A DNA stretch of 64,000 nucleotides, from contig NZ_KQ948463.1 of NCBI RefSeq assembly GCF_001514115.1, positions 124,001 to 188,000 on the forward strand, in the 5' to 3' direction. Position numbers and translations under genes: made by a program. Source of the DNA: Streptomyces olivochromogenes. Its GTDB lineage: Bacteria; Actinomycetota; Actinomycetes; Streptomycetales; Streptomycetaceae. The notes under the pieces are model-generated. The model saw nothing but the letters and a program-made list of their open reading frames with translations. It ran no database searches and was not told the origin of the DNA. This document shows positions 35,663 through 44,262 of this stretch, piece by piece; within the stretch, counting starts at the first letter, position 1; the number at the start of each line of letters is the position of its first letter.

Positions 35663-35679
35663 ACCTAGGACCCCTAGGT
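35663..35679. promoter_or_regulatory. Palindromic operator for the TetR regulator
   Basis: ACCTAGG and CCTAGGT form a perfect 7-bp inverted repeat around a 3-bp centre, midway between the divergent PLP-enzyme and TetR genes. A TATATT sequence lies just to its left at about 35650. Confidence 0.6.
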
Positions 35680-35725
35680 AATCGCCAAGGCAATCCAGAC
35701 ACACCAGTGCCCAGAGGTGGTCCCC

Positions 35726-36319
35726 ATGGCCCGTGCCGGACTGACGGCCGACCGCGTCGTCGAGGCCGCGGCCGACCTCGCCGACGAGGTCGGGTTCGAG
35801 AACGTCACCCTGTCCGCGTTGGCGCGCCGGTTCGGGGTGAAGGACGCGAGCCTGTACTCGCACGTCAAGAACCTGCAGGATCTGCGGACGCGGGTCGCCC
35901 TGCTGGCCGCGGGCGAGATGATCGACGGGATCGCCACGGCGGTCGCGGGGCGGGCCGGCAAGGACGCCCTCGTGGCCTTCGCGGGCGCCTACCGGACGTA
36001 CGCGCTCGCGCACCCCGGCCGCTACGCCGCCACGCACACCCCGGTCGACCCCGCCGTCGGCGCCGCGTCCGACGCGTTCCGGCGTACCGCCGAGATCACC
36101 TACGGCATGCTCCACGCGTACGGCCTGTCCGAGCCGGACCTCACCGATGCCGTACGGCTGCTGCGCAGCACCTTCCACGGTTTCTGCGCTCTGGAGGCGA
36201 TCGGTGGCTTTCACGCCGCCAGGGACGTGCAGACCTCGTGGGAGCGGGCCCTCGACGGCCTGCACACGGCCCTGGAGCAGTGGCCACGGAGCGAGCGGAA
36301 GGAAGAGGATCATGCTTGA
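35726..36319 (+). CDS. TetR-family regulator (TetR_C_33-like)
   Basis: The 197-residue protein has a helix-turn-helix at about 8-50 (LTADRVVEAAADLADEVGFE, then VTLSALARRFGVKDASLYSHVKN) and a C-terminal domain typical of Streptomyces TetR proteins next to alpha/beta hydrolases. ATG 35726 is preferred to GTG 35717 because GAGGTGG precedes it. Its stop overlaps the hydrolase start by 8 bp, so the two are co-translated. Confidence 0.9.
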   Translation: MARAGLTADRVVEAAADLADEVGFENVTLSALARRFGVKDASLYSHVKNLQDLRTRVALLAAGEMIDGIATAVAGRAGKDALVAFAGAYRTYALAHPGRYAATHTPVDPAVGAASDAFRRTAEITYGMLHAYGLSEPDLTDAVRLLRSTFHGFCALEAIGGFHAARDVQTSWERALDGLHTALEQWPRSERKEEDHA

Positions 36320-37160
36320 CAGGCACCACGACGGGCATCACGACGGGCACTACGACGTGCGGGGCAGCGGGCCCCTGCTGCTGGTCATTCCCGGCGGGGC
36401 CGGTCATCCCATGGGGCTGGAGGGCGCCGTCGCGCGCCTTTCCGAGCGGTTCACCGTGGTGACGTACGACCCGCTCGGGCTGTCCCGCGGCCCGCTCGAC
36501 GGGCCGGTCGGGGACCAGCGGGTGGAGGCGTGGAGCGACCGCGCCCACCAGCTGCTCGACTCCCTCCTCTCGGACGGCGAGTCCGCCTGCGTCTTCGGGA
36601 GCAGCTCCGGTGGGATCGTCGCCCTCGACCTGCTGGCCCGGTACCCGGAGCGGCTGCGGCGCGTGGTCGCGCACGAGCCGCCGAGCATCGGCGTGCTGCC
36701 GGACTCGGCCCGGCAGCACGCGATGATCATGGAGGTGTACGAGATCCACCGTTCGGAGGGGGTGGTGGCGGCGATGGCTCGACTCAGCGCCGGCCTGGAG
36801 GGCCGGAGTTGGGAGTCCCATCCACGCCCCGTGTCGGCTGCCGCCGACGGCGGCGCGAGTACGCGGAGCGGGCAGAACGTGCCGGACTCCCGAGAGACGC
36901 AGAACACGCCAATGGACATCTTCCTCGGCCACGTCCTGCGCCCCTTCACCTCCCACGCCCTGGACCTGGCCGCCCTGAAGGGGCTGTCCTCCCGGCTCAC
37001 GCTCGGTGCCGGAAGCGACTCCCGGGGCCAACTCCCCTTCCGCACCGCTGCCTTGCTCGCCGAACTCAGCGGCAGCGACTTCGTCGAGTTCCCCGGGGGT
37101 CACCTCGGCGTCCTCCAGCACCCGGTCGCCTTCGCGGACCGGCTGGCCGAGGCGCTCTGA
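36312..37160 (+). CDS. Alpha/beta hydrolase
   Basis: The 282-residue protein has a His/Asp-rich start (DRHHDGHHDGHYDVRGSG), then the alpha/beta hydrolase fold with an oxyanion region LLLVIPGGAGHP, nucleophile Ser in FGSSSGG (about residue 96) and a C-terminal GGHLG for the catalytic His. GGAAGAGG lies just before ATG 36312. It is co-translated with the upstream TetR regulator, which probably controls it. Substrate unknown. Confidence 0.88.
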   Translation: MLDRHHDGHHDGHYDVRGSGPLLLVIPGGAGHPMGLEGAVARLSERFTVVTYDPLGLSRGPLDGPVGDQRVEAWSDRAHQLLDSLLSDGESACVFGSSSGGIVALDLLARYPERLRRVVAHEPPSIGVLPDSARQHAMIMEVYEIHRSEGVVAAMARLSAGLEGRSWESHPRPVSAAADGGASTRSGQNVPDSRETQNTPMDIFLGHVLRPFTSHALDLAALKGLSSRLTLGAGSDSRGQLPFRTAALLAELSGSDFVEFPGGHLGVLQHPVAFADRLAEAL

Positions 37161-37181
37161 GTCGCCCGGCAGAGGGAGGGA

Positions 37182-37688
37182 TCAACCAGGCGCCGCGTAG
37201 AGCTGCACTGTGTACTTTCCGCTGACGGCAGTACCGGCGTCCGTGTACGAGCAGTTGACGATGTTGCCCTTGTGGCCCCCGCTGCCCATCCAGCCGTCAA
37301 CGACCGCCTTGGCGTCGGGCTTTCCCCAGGACATGTTCTCCCCTGACGGCCCCGCGTTGTAGCCGGCCTCCTTGATGCGCGTCTGGGGCGTGGAGCCGTC
37401 GGAGCCCGTGTGGGTTGTCAGGTTGTTCTTCGCGGCGTCGTCCGCGAAGACCTTCGCGGCGTGGGTCAGCTGCGCGTTCTCGTGGAGGGCGGGGCAGCCG
37501 GCCTTTTCGCGTTCGGCGTTGACCAGTTGCAGGACCTCGCCGGGCGAGGTCTGCAGGGCGCGTGGCGCGGCGGCGGGGACGGTGACCGTCGCCGCGGCGC
37601 CCGCGGCGGCCGCTCCGGTCAGCACCAGCAGTGGGGCCGCACACGCGGCAACGCAGACACGACGTATTCGATTGCTCTTGGTTCGCAC
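37182..37688 (-). CDS. Secreted CAP-domain (SCP/PR1-like) protein 1
   Basis: The 168-residue protein has a signal peptide (RTKSNRIRRVCVAACAAP, then LLVLTGAAAAG) and one CAP domain, with VNAEREKAGCPAL, LTHAAKVFADD, GENMSWG and HKGNIVNCSY. GTG 37688 follows AAAGGGAA. It is a paralogue of 38937-39461; their signal sequences and upstream regions are nearly identical, but the mature domains differ strongly. The role of bacterial CAP proteins is largely unknown. Confidence 0.88.
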   Translation of the reverse strand: MRTKSNRIRRVCVAACAAPLLVLTGAAAAGAAATVTVPAAAPRALQTSPGEVLQLVNAEREKAGCPALHENAQLTHAAKVFADDAAKNNLTTHTGSDGSTPQTRIKEAGYNAGPSGENMSWGKPDAKAVVDGWMGSGGHKGNIVNCSYTDAGTAVSGKYTVQLYAAPG

Positions 37689-37880
37689 GGGATTCCCTTT
37701 CGTCAGGGGCGGTCGGCAGCTCCCCGACATCGCGTGCGACGCGACGCGAGGAACGTGACGGCACCCTCCCCGCCCTTGGCCGTCACCAGCCCGCGGCCTC
37801 TTTCGCCGCTCGGGTGAGGGGCATGACAACGCCTCCTCGTACAACATCCACATTAAGCCCCACCACGCGGGCTCACGACT
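37608..37880. repeat. Duplicated 5' region of CAP gene, copy A
   Basis: About 273 bp covering the signal-peptide codons, the leader and the promoter are nearly identical to 39381-39653 (constant offset of 1773 bp), with only a few changes. The two genes should share regulation. Confidence 0.85.
37783..37824 (-). CDS. Possible leader peptide upstream of CAP gene 1
   Basis: A 13-codon frame (MPLTRAAKEAAGW) starts at an ATG preceded by GGAGG and ends 95 bp before the CAP start. The same frame with the same ribosome site is present at 39556-39597 before the second CAP gene. It may be an attenuator-type peptide, or kept only because the region was copied recently. Confidence 0.3.
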   Translation of the reverse strand: MPLTRAAKEAAGW

Positions 37881-38106
37881 CGGGCGCTCCCCCGGCGACA
37901 CCGCGCAACCAACTTGCCTTCTCCGCACGTGAATTGAGAAACCGCGCCCTCACGTATGTGTGACGGACGCGGGGGCGGCGGGGGGCCATGTCGGTATCTG
38001 TGGGTCAGACGTCATGATCGCCATGGCGAGGCAGACACCGCCGGTGCCAACCTGGAGATGGCAGCGCCGACCGGACGGCGACACGCACCCAGGAAAGGCG
38101 GACAAG

Positions 38107-38754
38107 ATGGGAATCGATCGTGCTGGGGCGGCGAACGTGGACGTGCCTGCGACGAAGCCGGCCCGAGAGGCGACAGAGCTGATCCGTGACACCACGAGTG
38201 AGCTCATCTACCACCACTCGCGCCGGGTGTACTTCTTCGGCAGTCTGCAGGGACGCAACCGCGGCCTGAGTTTCGACCCGGAGCTCCTCTACATCGCCGC
38301 CATGTTCCACGACGTGGGCCTGGGCGACACCTTCCGTGACAGCGGCCGCCGCTTCGAAGTGGACGGCGCCGACGAAGCGAGGCGGTTCCTGCGGGCGCAC
38401 GGGATTCCGGAGGACAGTGTCCGCCGCGTGTGGACGGCGATCGCCCTGCACACCACTCCCGGGATACCGGAGTTCATGGAGCCGGAGGTGGCCCTGGTCA
38501 CCGCCGGAGTGGAGTACGACGTACTGGGCATCGGATACGACGCGATCCCGGAGGCGGACCGGGCCGAGATCGTGGCCCTGCACCCCCGCCCCGACTTCAA
38601 GCACGGGATCCTGCAGGCGTTCCACGACGGTATCCGCCGCAAGCCGGAGACGACGTTCGGCAACGTGAAGGCCGACGTTCTGGAGCACTTCGAACCGGAC
38701 TTCCAGCGCGGTGACTTCGTCCGTACGATCCTCGAGTCACCGTGGAAGGAGTAG
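38107..38754 (+). CDS. HD-domain protein (cyanamide-hydratase-like)
   Basis: The 215-residue protein has the HD metal site at FHDVG (His68-Asp69), preceded by YHHSRRVYFFG (35-45) and followed by IALHTTPG. This matches the cyanamide hydratase-like HD family of small soluble hydrolases. GGAAAGG lies upstream of ATG 38107. It is followed immediately by the remains of a GlxA-like gene, the usual partner in other Streptomyces being inferred only. Confidence 0.85.
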   Translation: MGIDRAGAANVDVPATKPAREATELIRDTTSELIYHHSRRVYFFGSLQGRNRGLSFDPELLYIAAMFHDVGLGDTFRDSGRRFEVDGADEARRFLRAHGIPEDSVRRVWTAIALHTTPGIPEFMEPEVALVTAGVEYDVLGIGYDAIPEADRAEIVALHPRPDFKHGILQAFHDGIRRKPETTFGNVKADVLEHFEPDFQRGDFVRTILESPWKE

Positions 38755-38762
38755 TCCCGCCG

Positions 38763-38929
38763 GTGTCCGGCCACAGTCTCACGGTCGCCGTCGTCGCCTT
38801 CGACGCGGTCCAGCTCCTGGATGGCACCGGTCCGGTCGAGGTCTTCACGACCGCCAACGGCTCGTTTTCCTCGCTTCCTCGCCGGACCGGCCGGCCGAGG
38901 CACTCGCTCCCGCGACGGCGGCCGGGTAG
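38763..38929 (+). pseudogene. Truncated DJ-1/PfpI (GlxA-like) gene
   Basis: GTG 38763 starts an intact N-terminus (VSGHSLTVAVVAFDAVQLLD, then GTGPVEVFTTANGS), typical of GlxA-like regulators. After about 32 codons the homology stops. In another frame it resumes with FLASSPDRPAEALAPATAAG and a stop. The bulk of the gene has been deleted. AAGGAG at the end of the HD gene would have served as its ribosome site. Confidence 0.6.
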
Positions 38930-38936
38930 GCCCCCG

Positions 38937-39461
38937 CTACATGGGAATCCCGAAGAGCTGGACCGCGTAATCGCCGGACGTGCCGACGCCGGTCTCCGTG
39001 AAGCTGCAGTTCAGCATGGTGCGCTTGTGCGCGGCGCTGCCGAGCCAGCCGTCGACGTGAGCCTTCGACGAGTGGTAGCCGGGTCCGGAGACGTTCTCGC
39101 CCCAGCTTCGCCAGTTGTAGCCGACGCGCTCGAGCCGGGTCTCCTCATTGGATCCGTCGGACCCCGTGTGACCGGTCAGATGGTGCGCGGCCATGTCGTT
39201 CGCATGGGTCTGGGCGGCCTGGGTGAGTTTCGCGTTCTCCTTCAGTGCCGGGCAACCCGCGTCGGCACGCTCCTTGTTGACCAGGGACAGGATCTCGCTC
39301 GCGGAACTCTGTTCCGAGACGCCGGGACGAGTGAATGGCGCGGTGCCTGTCGGCGTCGTCGCCGCGACGGCACCGGCTCCGGCCGCTCCGGTGAGCACCA
39401 GCAGAGGGGCCGCACACGCGGCAACGCAGACACGGCGTATTCGATTGCTCTTGGTTCGCAC
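38937..39461 (-). CDS. Secreted CAP-domain (SCP/PR1-like) protein 2
   Basis: The 174-residue protein has the same signal peptide as CAP protein 1 and a CAP domain with VNKERADAGCPALKENAKLT, HTGSDGSNEETRLERVGYN, GENVSG and HKRTMLNCSF. GTG 39461 has the same ribosome site as the paralogue. The 5' parts are near-identical while the CAP domains differ, implying gene conversion or selection for shared expression. Confidence 0.88.
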   Translation of the reverse strand: MRTKSNRIRRVCVAACAAPLLVLTGAAGAGAVAATTPTGTAPFTRPGVSEQSSASEILSLVNKERADAGCPALKENAKLTQAAQTHANDMAAHHLTGHTGSDGSNEETRLERVGYNWRSWGENVSGPGYHSSKAHVDGWLGSAAHKRTMLNCSFTETGVGTSGDYAVQLFGIPM

Positions 39462-39653
39462 GGGATTCCCTTTCGTCAGGGGCGGTCGGCAGCTCCCCGA
39501 CATCGCGTGCGACGCGACGCGAGGAACGTGACGGCACCCTCCCCGCCCTTGGCCGTCACCAGCCCGCGGCCTCTTTCGCCGCTCGGGTGAGGGGCATGAC
39601 AACGCCTCCTCGTACAACATCCACACTAAGCCCCACCACGCGGGCCCACGACT
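39381..39653. repeat. Duplicated 5' region of CAP gene, copy B
   Basis: Partner of 37608-37880 at an offset of 1773 bp. It includes a copy of the 13-codon leader frame at 39556-39597. Confidence 0.85.
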
Positions 39654-39709
39654 GGGGCCGGCATGCCGGAGGCGTCGGTATCCGCGCAGGTCAAGAGGCT
39701 GAAGCAGGC

Positions 39710-40501
39710 CTAGGAGGTGCCGCGGCGGTCCTTCCCCGTGGAACCCTGCGCACTGAGTGCCTGCACCTCGTCGTACGTCGGCGCGGTGCCCCGCGGTGGG
39801 CGGCCTGAGCGGATGTCCGCCATCGCGTCCAGCGCCGCGCCCAGGGCCCGCCGGTAGAGGTACGAGCCCAGGCTGATCCTGCGTACGCCGAGGTCGGCGA
39901 GGTGGGAGACGGGCGGGCCCGCGGGCGAGTAGAGGATGTTCAGCGGTACGTCGAGGGTCTTGAGCAGGGCGGTGACGCGGGCCGGGTCGGTCAGTCCGGG
40001 GACGAACACGCCGTCGGCTCCCGCCTGTTGGTAGGCGTCGAGACGGCGGACGGTCTCCCGCTCGTCCGTACCGTCGCCGAGCCAGTGGGTGTCGGTGCGG
40101 GCGTTGACGAAGAGGTCCGGTACGGCCGCCTTGACCGCCGCGATCTTCGCCGCGTGCAGGTCGGCGGAACCGAGGCCGTCCTCCAGATTGATGCCGACGG
40201 CTCCGGCGGCGGCCAACTCGCGTGCCAATCCCGCGACTTCGGCCGGGTCCTGGCTGTATCCGTCCTCGGCATCGACGGACAGCAGATAGGGGGCGCCCCC
40301 GAGCTGCCGGGCGAGTCGCACGGTCAGGTCCCGGGTCGCCGCGACCCCGTCCGGCAGTCCGGCCGCCGCGGCGACACCGAGACTCGTCGTACCGATCGCC
40401 GCGAAGCCCTGATCGGCAAGGAGCGCGGCCGAGGCGTGGTCCCAGGCGTTGGGCAGCAGGAGGGGCGCGTCGGCGTGGTGGAGCGCGGCGAAGGGAGTCA
40501 T
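39710..40501 (-). CDS. Isocitrate lyase / PEP mutase family enzyme
   Basis: The 263-residue protein has the PEP-mutase barrel: PNAWDHASAALLADQGFAAI, VDAEDGYS with metal-binding acids, GINLEDGL and FVNARTD. It lacks the KKCGH-type catalytic loop of true isocitrate lyase, so a C-C bond lyase or related reaction is more likely; the substrate is unknown. The region around the start codon is tandemly duplicated (see the leader frame at 40498). Confidence 0.88.
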   Translation of the reverse strand: MTPFAALHHADAPLLLPNAWDHASAALLADQGFAAIGTTSLGVAAAAGLPDGVAATRDLTVRLARQLGGAPYLLSVDAEDGYSQDPAEVAGLARELAAAGAVGINLEDGLGSADLHAAKIAAVKAAVPDLFVNARTDTHWLGDGTDERETVRRLDAYQQAGADGVFVPGLTDPARVTALLKTLDVPLNILYSPAGPPVSHLADLGVRRISLGSYLYRRALGAALDAMADIRSGRPPRGTAPTYDEVQALSAQGSTGKDRRGTS

Positions 40502-40527
40502 GTCGACCTTCCGGTGCGGGGAGTCAT
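40498..40527 (-). CDS. Nine-codon leader frame created by duplication of the start region
   Basis: A 26-bp tandem duplication copies CGGAAGGTCGACATGACTCC. The upstream copy starts a frame (MTPRTGRST) whose TGA overlaps the real ATG of the PEP-mutase-family gene (ATGA). Both starts have the same GGAAGG site, so ribosomes finishing the short frame could re-start on the gene. Confidence 0.35.
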   Translation of the reverse strand: MTPRTGRST

Positions 40528-40558
40528 GTCGACCTTCCGGTACGGGAGCGGCGGGCGA

Positions 40559-41017
40559 TCACGTCAGCTTGCCGACAGCATCGGCGTAGTACGTCGATCC
40601 CTCGAGGTGTTCGGCCAGTTGACGGAAGCTCCACCCCTCTCCCGGGGAGTCGTCGAGCTGGTCCTCGGTCAGCGTGTCGAGCCGGTTCGCCCAGATACGG
40701 GCGAGGCGGGTGAGCCGGCTGCGCGCCTCGTCCAGGTCCTCGCGGGTGAAGGGCGCGAGGTCCGCCCGCGTCGTGCTCGCCGACGCGTGCCAGTGGTCGG
40801 ACAGTGGCTCCTCGCCCACGAGCCGGGCCTCCAGCTCGGCCAAGTGGTCGAGGAGATGGTCGGCGACACGGCGGATCGCCTTGTGCGGGGTGTAGACACG
40901 GTCGTCGACGTGGGTGGGCCTGCCGTCCCAGGCGGTCCAGGTCGCCGCCAGATCGAGGACGTGGTCCACCATGGCGACGACGCCTTCGGCCGGTTTCCGG
41001 GGTGAGGAGTTGTCCAT
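40559..41017 (-). CDS. DinB-like / mycothiol-dependent-type protein
   Basis: The 152-residue all-helical protein resembles the DinB/YfiT fold: HVLDLAATWTAWDGRP, AIRRVADHLLDHLAELEARL, ending EGWSFRQLAEHLEGSTYYADAVG. Such proteins are metal-dependent thiol-linked enzymes, in Actinobacteria often using mycothiol. ATG 41017 has no strong ribosome site; ATG 40972 is an alternative. It is divergent from the secreted protein at 41124. Confidence 0.65.
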   Translation of the reverse strand: MDNSSPRKPAEGVVAMVDHVLDLAATWTAWDGRPTHVDDRVYTPHKAIRRVADHLLDHLAELEARLVGEEPLSDHWHASASTTRADLAPFTREDLDEARSRLTRLARIWANRLDTLTEDQLDDSPGEGWSFRQLAEHLEGSTYYADAVGKLT

Positions 41018-41123
41018 ACCGGGAACGCTAGACGCGCGATCCTTCGGCGCCCGCCGAACCGTGTCCGGCGTCGCACCCCGAGAAGCGCGGCAACCTTTCT
41101 CCCCGCGGTGGCGACCACCCGGC

Positions 41124-42524
41124 ATGACCAACGCAAGACCCACCACATCGCACCGCCGCCGCCACCTGGCCCGTAAGCCCCTGGCGGCCGGGCTCGGGGC
41201 CGTCGGTGTCCTGGCCGGTGCCTGGTACGCGACCGCCACGCCGACGACGACCACCACGGCCGCCGCCCCGCGACTCGCGGCCGTCACGAACACCACGGTG
41301 AACCTGGCCGCCAAGTTCCCGTACCTGTCCGCGGGGTACAACAACGCCCGCGAGTGGACGCGCACCGCGACCGCCGTCGCCCCGAACGGCACCCTCCGCG
41401 TGGCCTGGCCCGCGTCCGACGGTGTCCACGTCACCCCGCTGACGGCGGCCGGCAAGCGCTCCGGCGCGGACACGGTCGTCAAGGGCGCCAAGGAGGTCGG
41501 CGGCCTGGTCGCGCACAACGACGGCTTCGCGCTGCTGACCCGCGTCTCCGACACCAACAAGTGGAAGGAGACGGCGGCGGCCCTCATCCGCTACAAGAAC
41601 GGCACGCAGGCCTTCCGTACGAAGCTCACGGGGACCGCCTCGCACGACACGGCTCCGCTGCTGGACGGCCAACTCACCTGGAACGGCACCAAGTACGGCA
41701 CGTACTTCGTCGTGCACGGCGCGGGCGGCTTCGCGGACGGCCACTTCGGCGACAAGCTGAGCTACGTGAGCGCGAAGGGCGCGAAGCTCACGGGCGGCTG
41801 GAGCTGGGGGTGCAGCCACAACGAGGGCATCGCGCTGCACGCGGAGACGACCGGCGCGTTCACGTCCCTGTGCTTCGACGACTGGCGCTCGGGTCTGTTC
41901 GTCTCGACGGGCATCGGCGCCCCCGACAACGCGCCCGCCGTTCAGCGCGAGCAGTGCTGGGCGGGCTACTGCGGCGGCACGTTCGCGGGCCGCACCGGCG
42001 ACCTGGTGAAGTCCTCGACGGGCCGGTACGCCACCGCCTTCGCCTCCCGGGGCGCCGCCTCCGCGGCCAAGAACCCGCAGGACGCGAGCGGGCGCGGCTG
42101 GACGGTGAAGCCGAAGACGCCGACCCACCAGGTGGCCGTCGCCTTCCTCAAGAACCGCAACACCCCGGCGGGCAAGCCGGACCGCCTCACCAGCGCCGCG
42201 GGCACCGAGAACGTCAACGTCCACATAGCCCCCTACGGCAAGGACCGGCTTCTCGTCTCCTGGGAGTCCCTGAAGAACGCCAAGTGCTCGGCCGGCACCT
42301 GCACGGGCACCTTCACCGGCACCCACCTGCGCCTGATCGACTGGAACGGCGCCCTCAAGACGCCGGACAAGGTCGTCCAGGCGCGTATCTCCGGTGATAT
42401 CGCGACCCTCAAGGACGGCTCCCTGACCTGGGCGTACGCCCCCGTCACCCCGTCCTACGCGAGCGCCCTCACCGGGGCTTCACCGACCACGACGACGCTG
42501 AAGGTCGCCCGTCTGAAGCCCTGA
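41124..42524 (+). CDS. Secreted protein of unknown function
   Basis: The 466-residue protein has an Arg-rich start and a signal or anchor segment (about 18-33, AAGLGAVGVLAGAWYATA). A beta-rich domain follows with repeated W/G-containing strands (GGWSWGCSHNEGIALHAETTGA), suggesting a propeller-like fold. Paired Cys (CWAGYC; CSAGTC) suggest disulfides. The ATG at 41124 lacks a clear ribosome site. It converges with and overlaps the DUF2264 gene by 56 bp. I do not recognise a family. Confidence 0.7.
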   Translation: MTNARPTTSHRRRHLARKPLAAGLGAVGVLAGAWYATATPTTTTTAAAPRLAAVTNTTVNLAAKFPYLSAGYNNAREWTRTATAVAPNGTLRVAWPASDGVHVTPLTAAGKRSGADTVVKGAKEVGGLVAHNDGFALLTRVSDTNKWKETAAALIRYKNGTQAFRTKLTGTASHDTAPLLDGQLTWNGTKYGTYFVVHGAGGFADGHFGDKLSYVSAKGAKLTGGWSWGCSHNEGIALHAETTGAFTSLCFDDWRSGLFVSTGIGAPDNAPAVQREQCWAGYCGGTFAGRTGDLVKSSTGRYATAFASRGAASAAKNPQDASGRGWTVKPKTPTHQVAVAFLKNRNTPAGKPDRLTSAAGTENVNVHIAPYGKDRLLVSWESLKNAKCSAGTCTGTFTGTHLRLIDWNGALKTPDKVVQARISGDIATLKDGSLTWAYAPVTPSYASALTGASPTTTTLKVARLKP

Positions 42525-44184
42525 ACCGGAAGCACGTCGAGGGGCCCGAGGGCCAGCTCACGCGGACGTCGTACTCCCCCTGCCCCTGCGCCCCCTCCAC
42601 CTTCACGGACACCGACTCCGTGAGGGGCAGGGGGTCCGGCTCGCCGGTGAGCCGGGCGAGGGCGACGAAGAGGGTGGCGCCGGGTCCCGTGACACCGGCG
42701 GAGTCCAACAGGTTGTGTGCGGGCAGGAGTTCGGCGTGGACGCCGTCGTCTTCCGGCCATCCCGTGACGCGTACCGGCGTCCCCGGGTCCGCTCCCACCA
42801 CCAGGTGGGCCCGCACCTCCACCGCTCCCCGCGCGACGACCAGGTTCACGACCCGCGCTCCCCCACCCGCCGTGTGCCGGGAGGCCACCCAGCCGTCCCC
42901 GGCGCCCAGCGGCTCGATGTCCGTCCGGCTCGGATCGTCACCGACGATCACACTGTTGTCGTACGACGTCGAGGGCGCGGTCGCGGTCGAGTACGCGAGC
43001 CGCGTGTAGTAGGGGTCGTAGCGGACGTCCTCGCTGCCGTGGTTGTGGAGGCGGACCAGGCCGTCCGAAGTCGTGCTCTGGAGCAGCCAGTTGGGGGGTC
43101 CGACGGGGGTGACGGCGTCGGCGCGGTCCGTCGGGCCGGGCTCCTCCCGCGCCGTCCACACCTCGTGGTCCGTCGGGAGGAGCAGGCCGACGAAGGCCTT
43201 GCTCGCCCAGTACGGGGAGGCCGGGCCCGAGTAGCCCTGCAGCACCGTCTCGTCGGGGCCGTGCCAGCCGAGGGTGAGCAGGCCCCGCTCGTCGACCGCG
43301 CCCCGGTCGAGGAAGTGGCGCAGGGCGCCGGACGCCAGGCGCCGGGTCTCGCCCGGCGACAGCGGCGTACGGCCGGTGAGGGCGCCGAGCCACAGCGGGG
43401 CGGTCGTCGCGAAGCGATAGGTGAGGGAGCGGCCCTGGCGCATCGGAGCGCCGTCGCCGCCGAACAGCCGGGCATAGTCGGCGAGATGGCGGGAGAGCCG
43501 GCCGCCGTACAGGTCGAGGAGCCGGGTGTCGTCCGCGAGATGGGCGTGCAGCACCGGGTACAGGTGCATCGCCCAGCCGTTGTAGTAGTCGAAGGCACGG
43601 CCGGGGCCGTCGGTGTACCAACCGTCGCCGACGTACCACTCCTCGATCCGCTCCAGCCCCCGGTCGATCGCGGCCCGCGACGCCTCGGGCTCGTGACCGA
43701 CCTCCGCCAGGAAGCCGCCGACCGTCACCGGGAACAACTCCCAGTTGCAGGGCCAGGGTTCGGCCGTCAGCGCGTCGCCGAGCCAGGCCGCGGCCCGCTG
43801 CCGCACACCGTCGTCCAGGCGGTCCCACAGCAGTGGCCGGGTGAGCCGCAGCGCGAGGGCGATCGACGCGGCCTCGACGAGGGGCTGACTGCGGTCCGCC
43901 ACGCGCGGCCAGACGCCGGCCGTACCGGCGGCTAGTCCCTCGGCGTACCGCTCCAGGACCTTCTCGTCGCGGCGGAAGGCGGCCAGGAGCAGGGTGCGGG
44001 CGTAGCCCTCCAGGCCGTCGGAGAGTCGGCCCGACCAGCTCGTGTGCTCACCGGGGAGGTGGTAGAGGGCGCCGTTCTCGGTCGCGTACGGGGCGACCGC
44101 GGCGAGCAGGGAGTCGGCCGCCGCCTCCCAGTGGGCGCGGGTGTAGCCGGTGTACGGGCTGAGGGTGCGGTCCTCGTCGGGCAT
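42469..44184 (-). CDS. DUF2264 domain protein, polysaccharide-lyase-like
   Basis: The 571-residue protein has an (alpha/alpha)6-type N-terminal two-thirds, with WSGRLSDGLEGYARTLLL, NWELFPVTVGGFLAEVG and DGWYTDGPGRAFDYYNGWAMHLYP. A beta C-terminal domain follows. DUF2264 genes usually sit in pectin or rhamnogalacturonan loci. It has no signal peptide, so it may act on imported oligosaccharides. GGAGCG is 8 nt before the ATG. It lies downstream of the acetylesterase gene on the same strand, 78 bp apart. Confidence 0.85.
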   Translation of the reverse strand: MPDEDRTLSPYTGYTRAHWEAAADSLLAAVAPYATENGALYHLPGEHTSWSGRLSDGLEGYARTLLLAAFRRDEKVLERYAEGLAAGTAGVWPRVADRSQPLVEAASIALALRLTRPLLWDRLDDGVRQRAAAWLGDALTAEPWPCNWELFPVTVGGFLAEVGHEPEASRAAIDRGLERIEEWYVGDGWYTDGPGRAFDYYNGWAMHLYPVLHAHLADDTRLLDLYGGRLSRHLADYARLFGGDGAPMRQGRSLTYRFATTAPLWLGALTGRTPLSPGETRRLASGALRHFLDRGAVDERGLLTLGWHGPDETVLQGYSGPASPYWASKAFVGLLLPTDHEVWTAREEPGPTDRADAVTPVGPPNWLLQSTTSDGLVRLHNHGSEDVRYDPYYTRLAYSTATAPSTSYDNSVIVGDDPSRTDIEPLGAGDGWVASRHTAGGGARVVNLVVARGAVEVRAHLVVGADPGTPVRVTGWPEDDGVHAELLPAHNLLDSAGVTGPGATLFVALARLTGEPDPLPLTESVSVKVEGAQGQGEYDVRVSWPSGPSTCFRFRASDGRPSASSWSVKPR

Positions 44185-44262
44185 CAGTGGCGCTCCGTGG
44201 TTCGGCGGCTCGGTCGGGTGGTACCTGGGGCGCCCCGGTTCCGGACGGGACGCCCCAGGAGT

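Noticed and set aside
39710..40501. Isocitrate lyase assignment
   Set aside because: Too short and without the KKCGH catalytic loop; only membership of the PEP mutase-like superfamily is supported.
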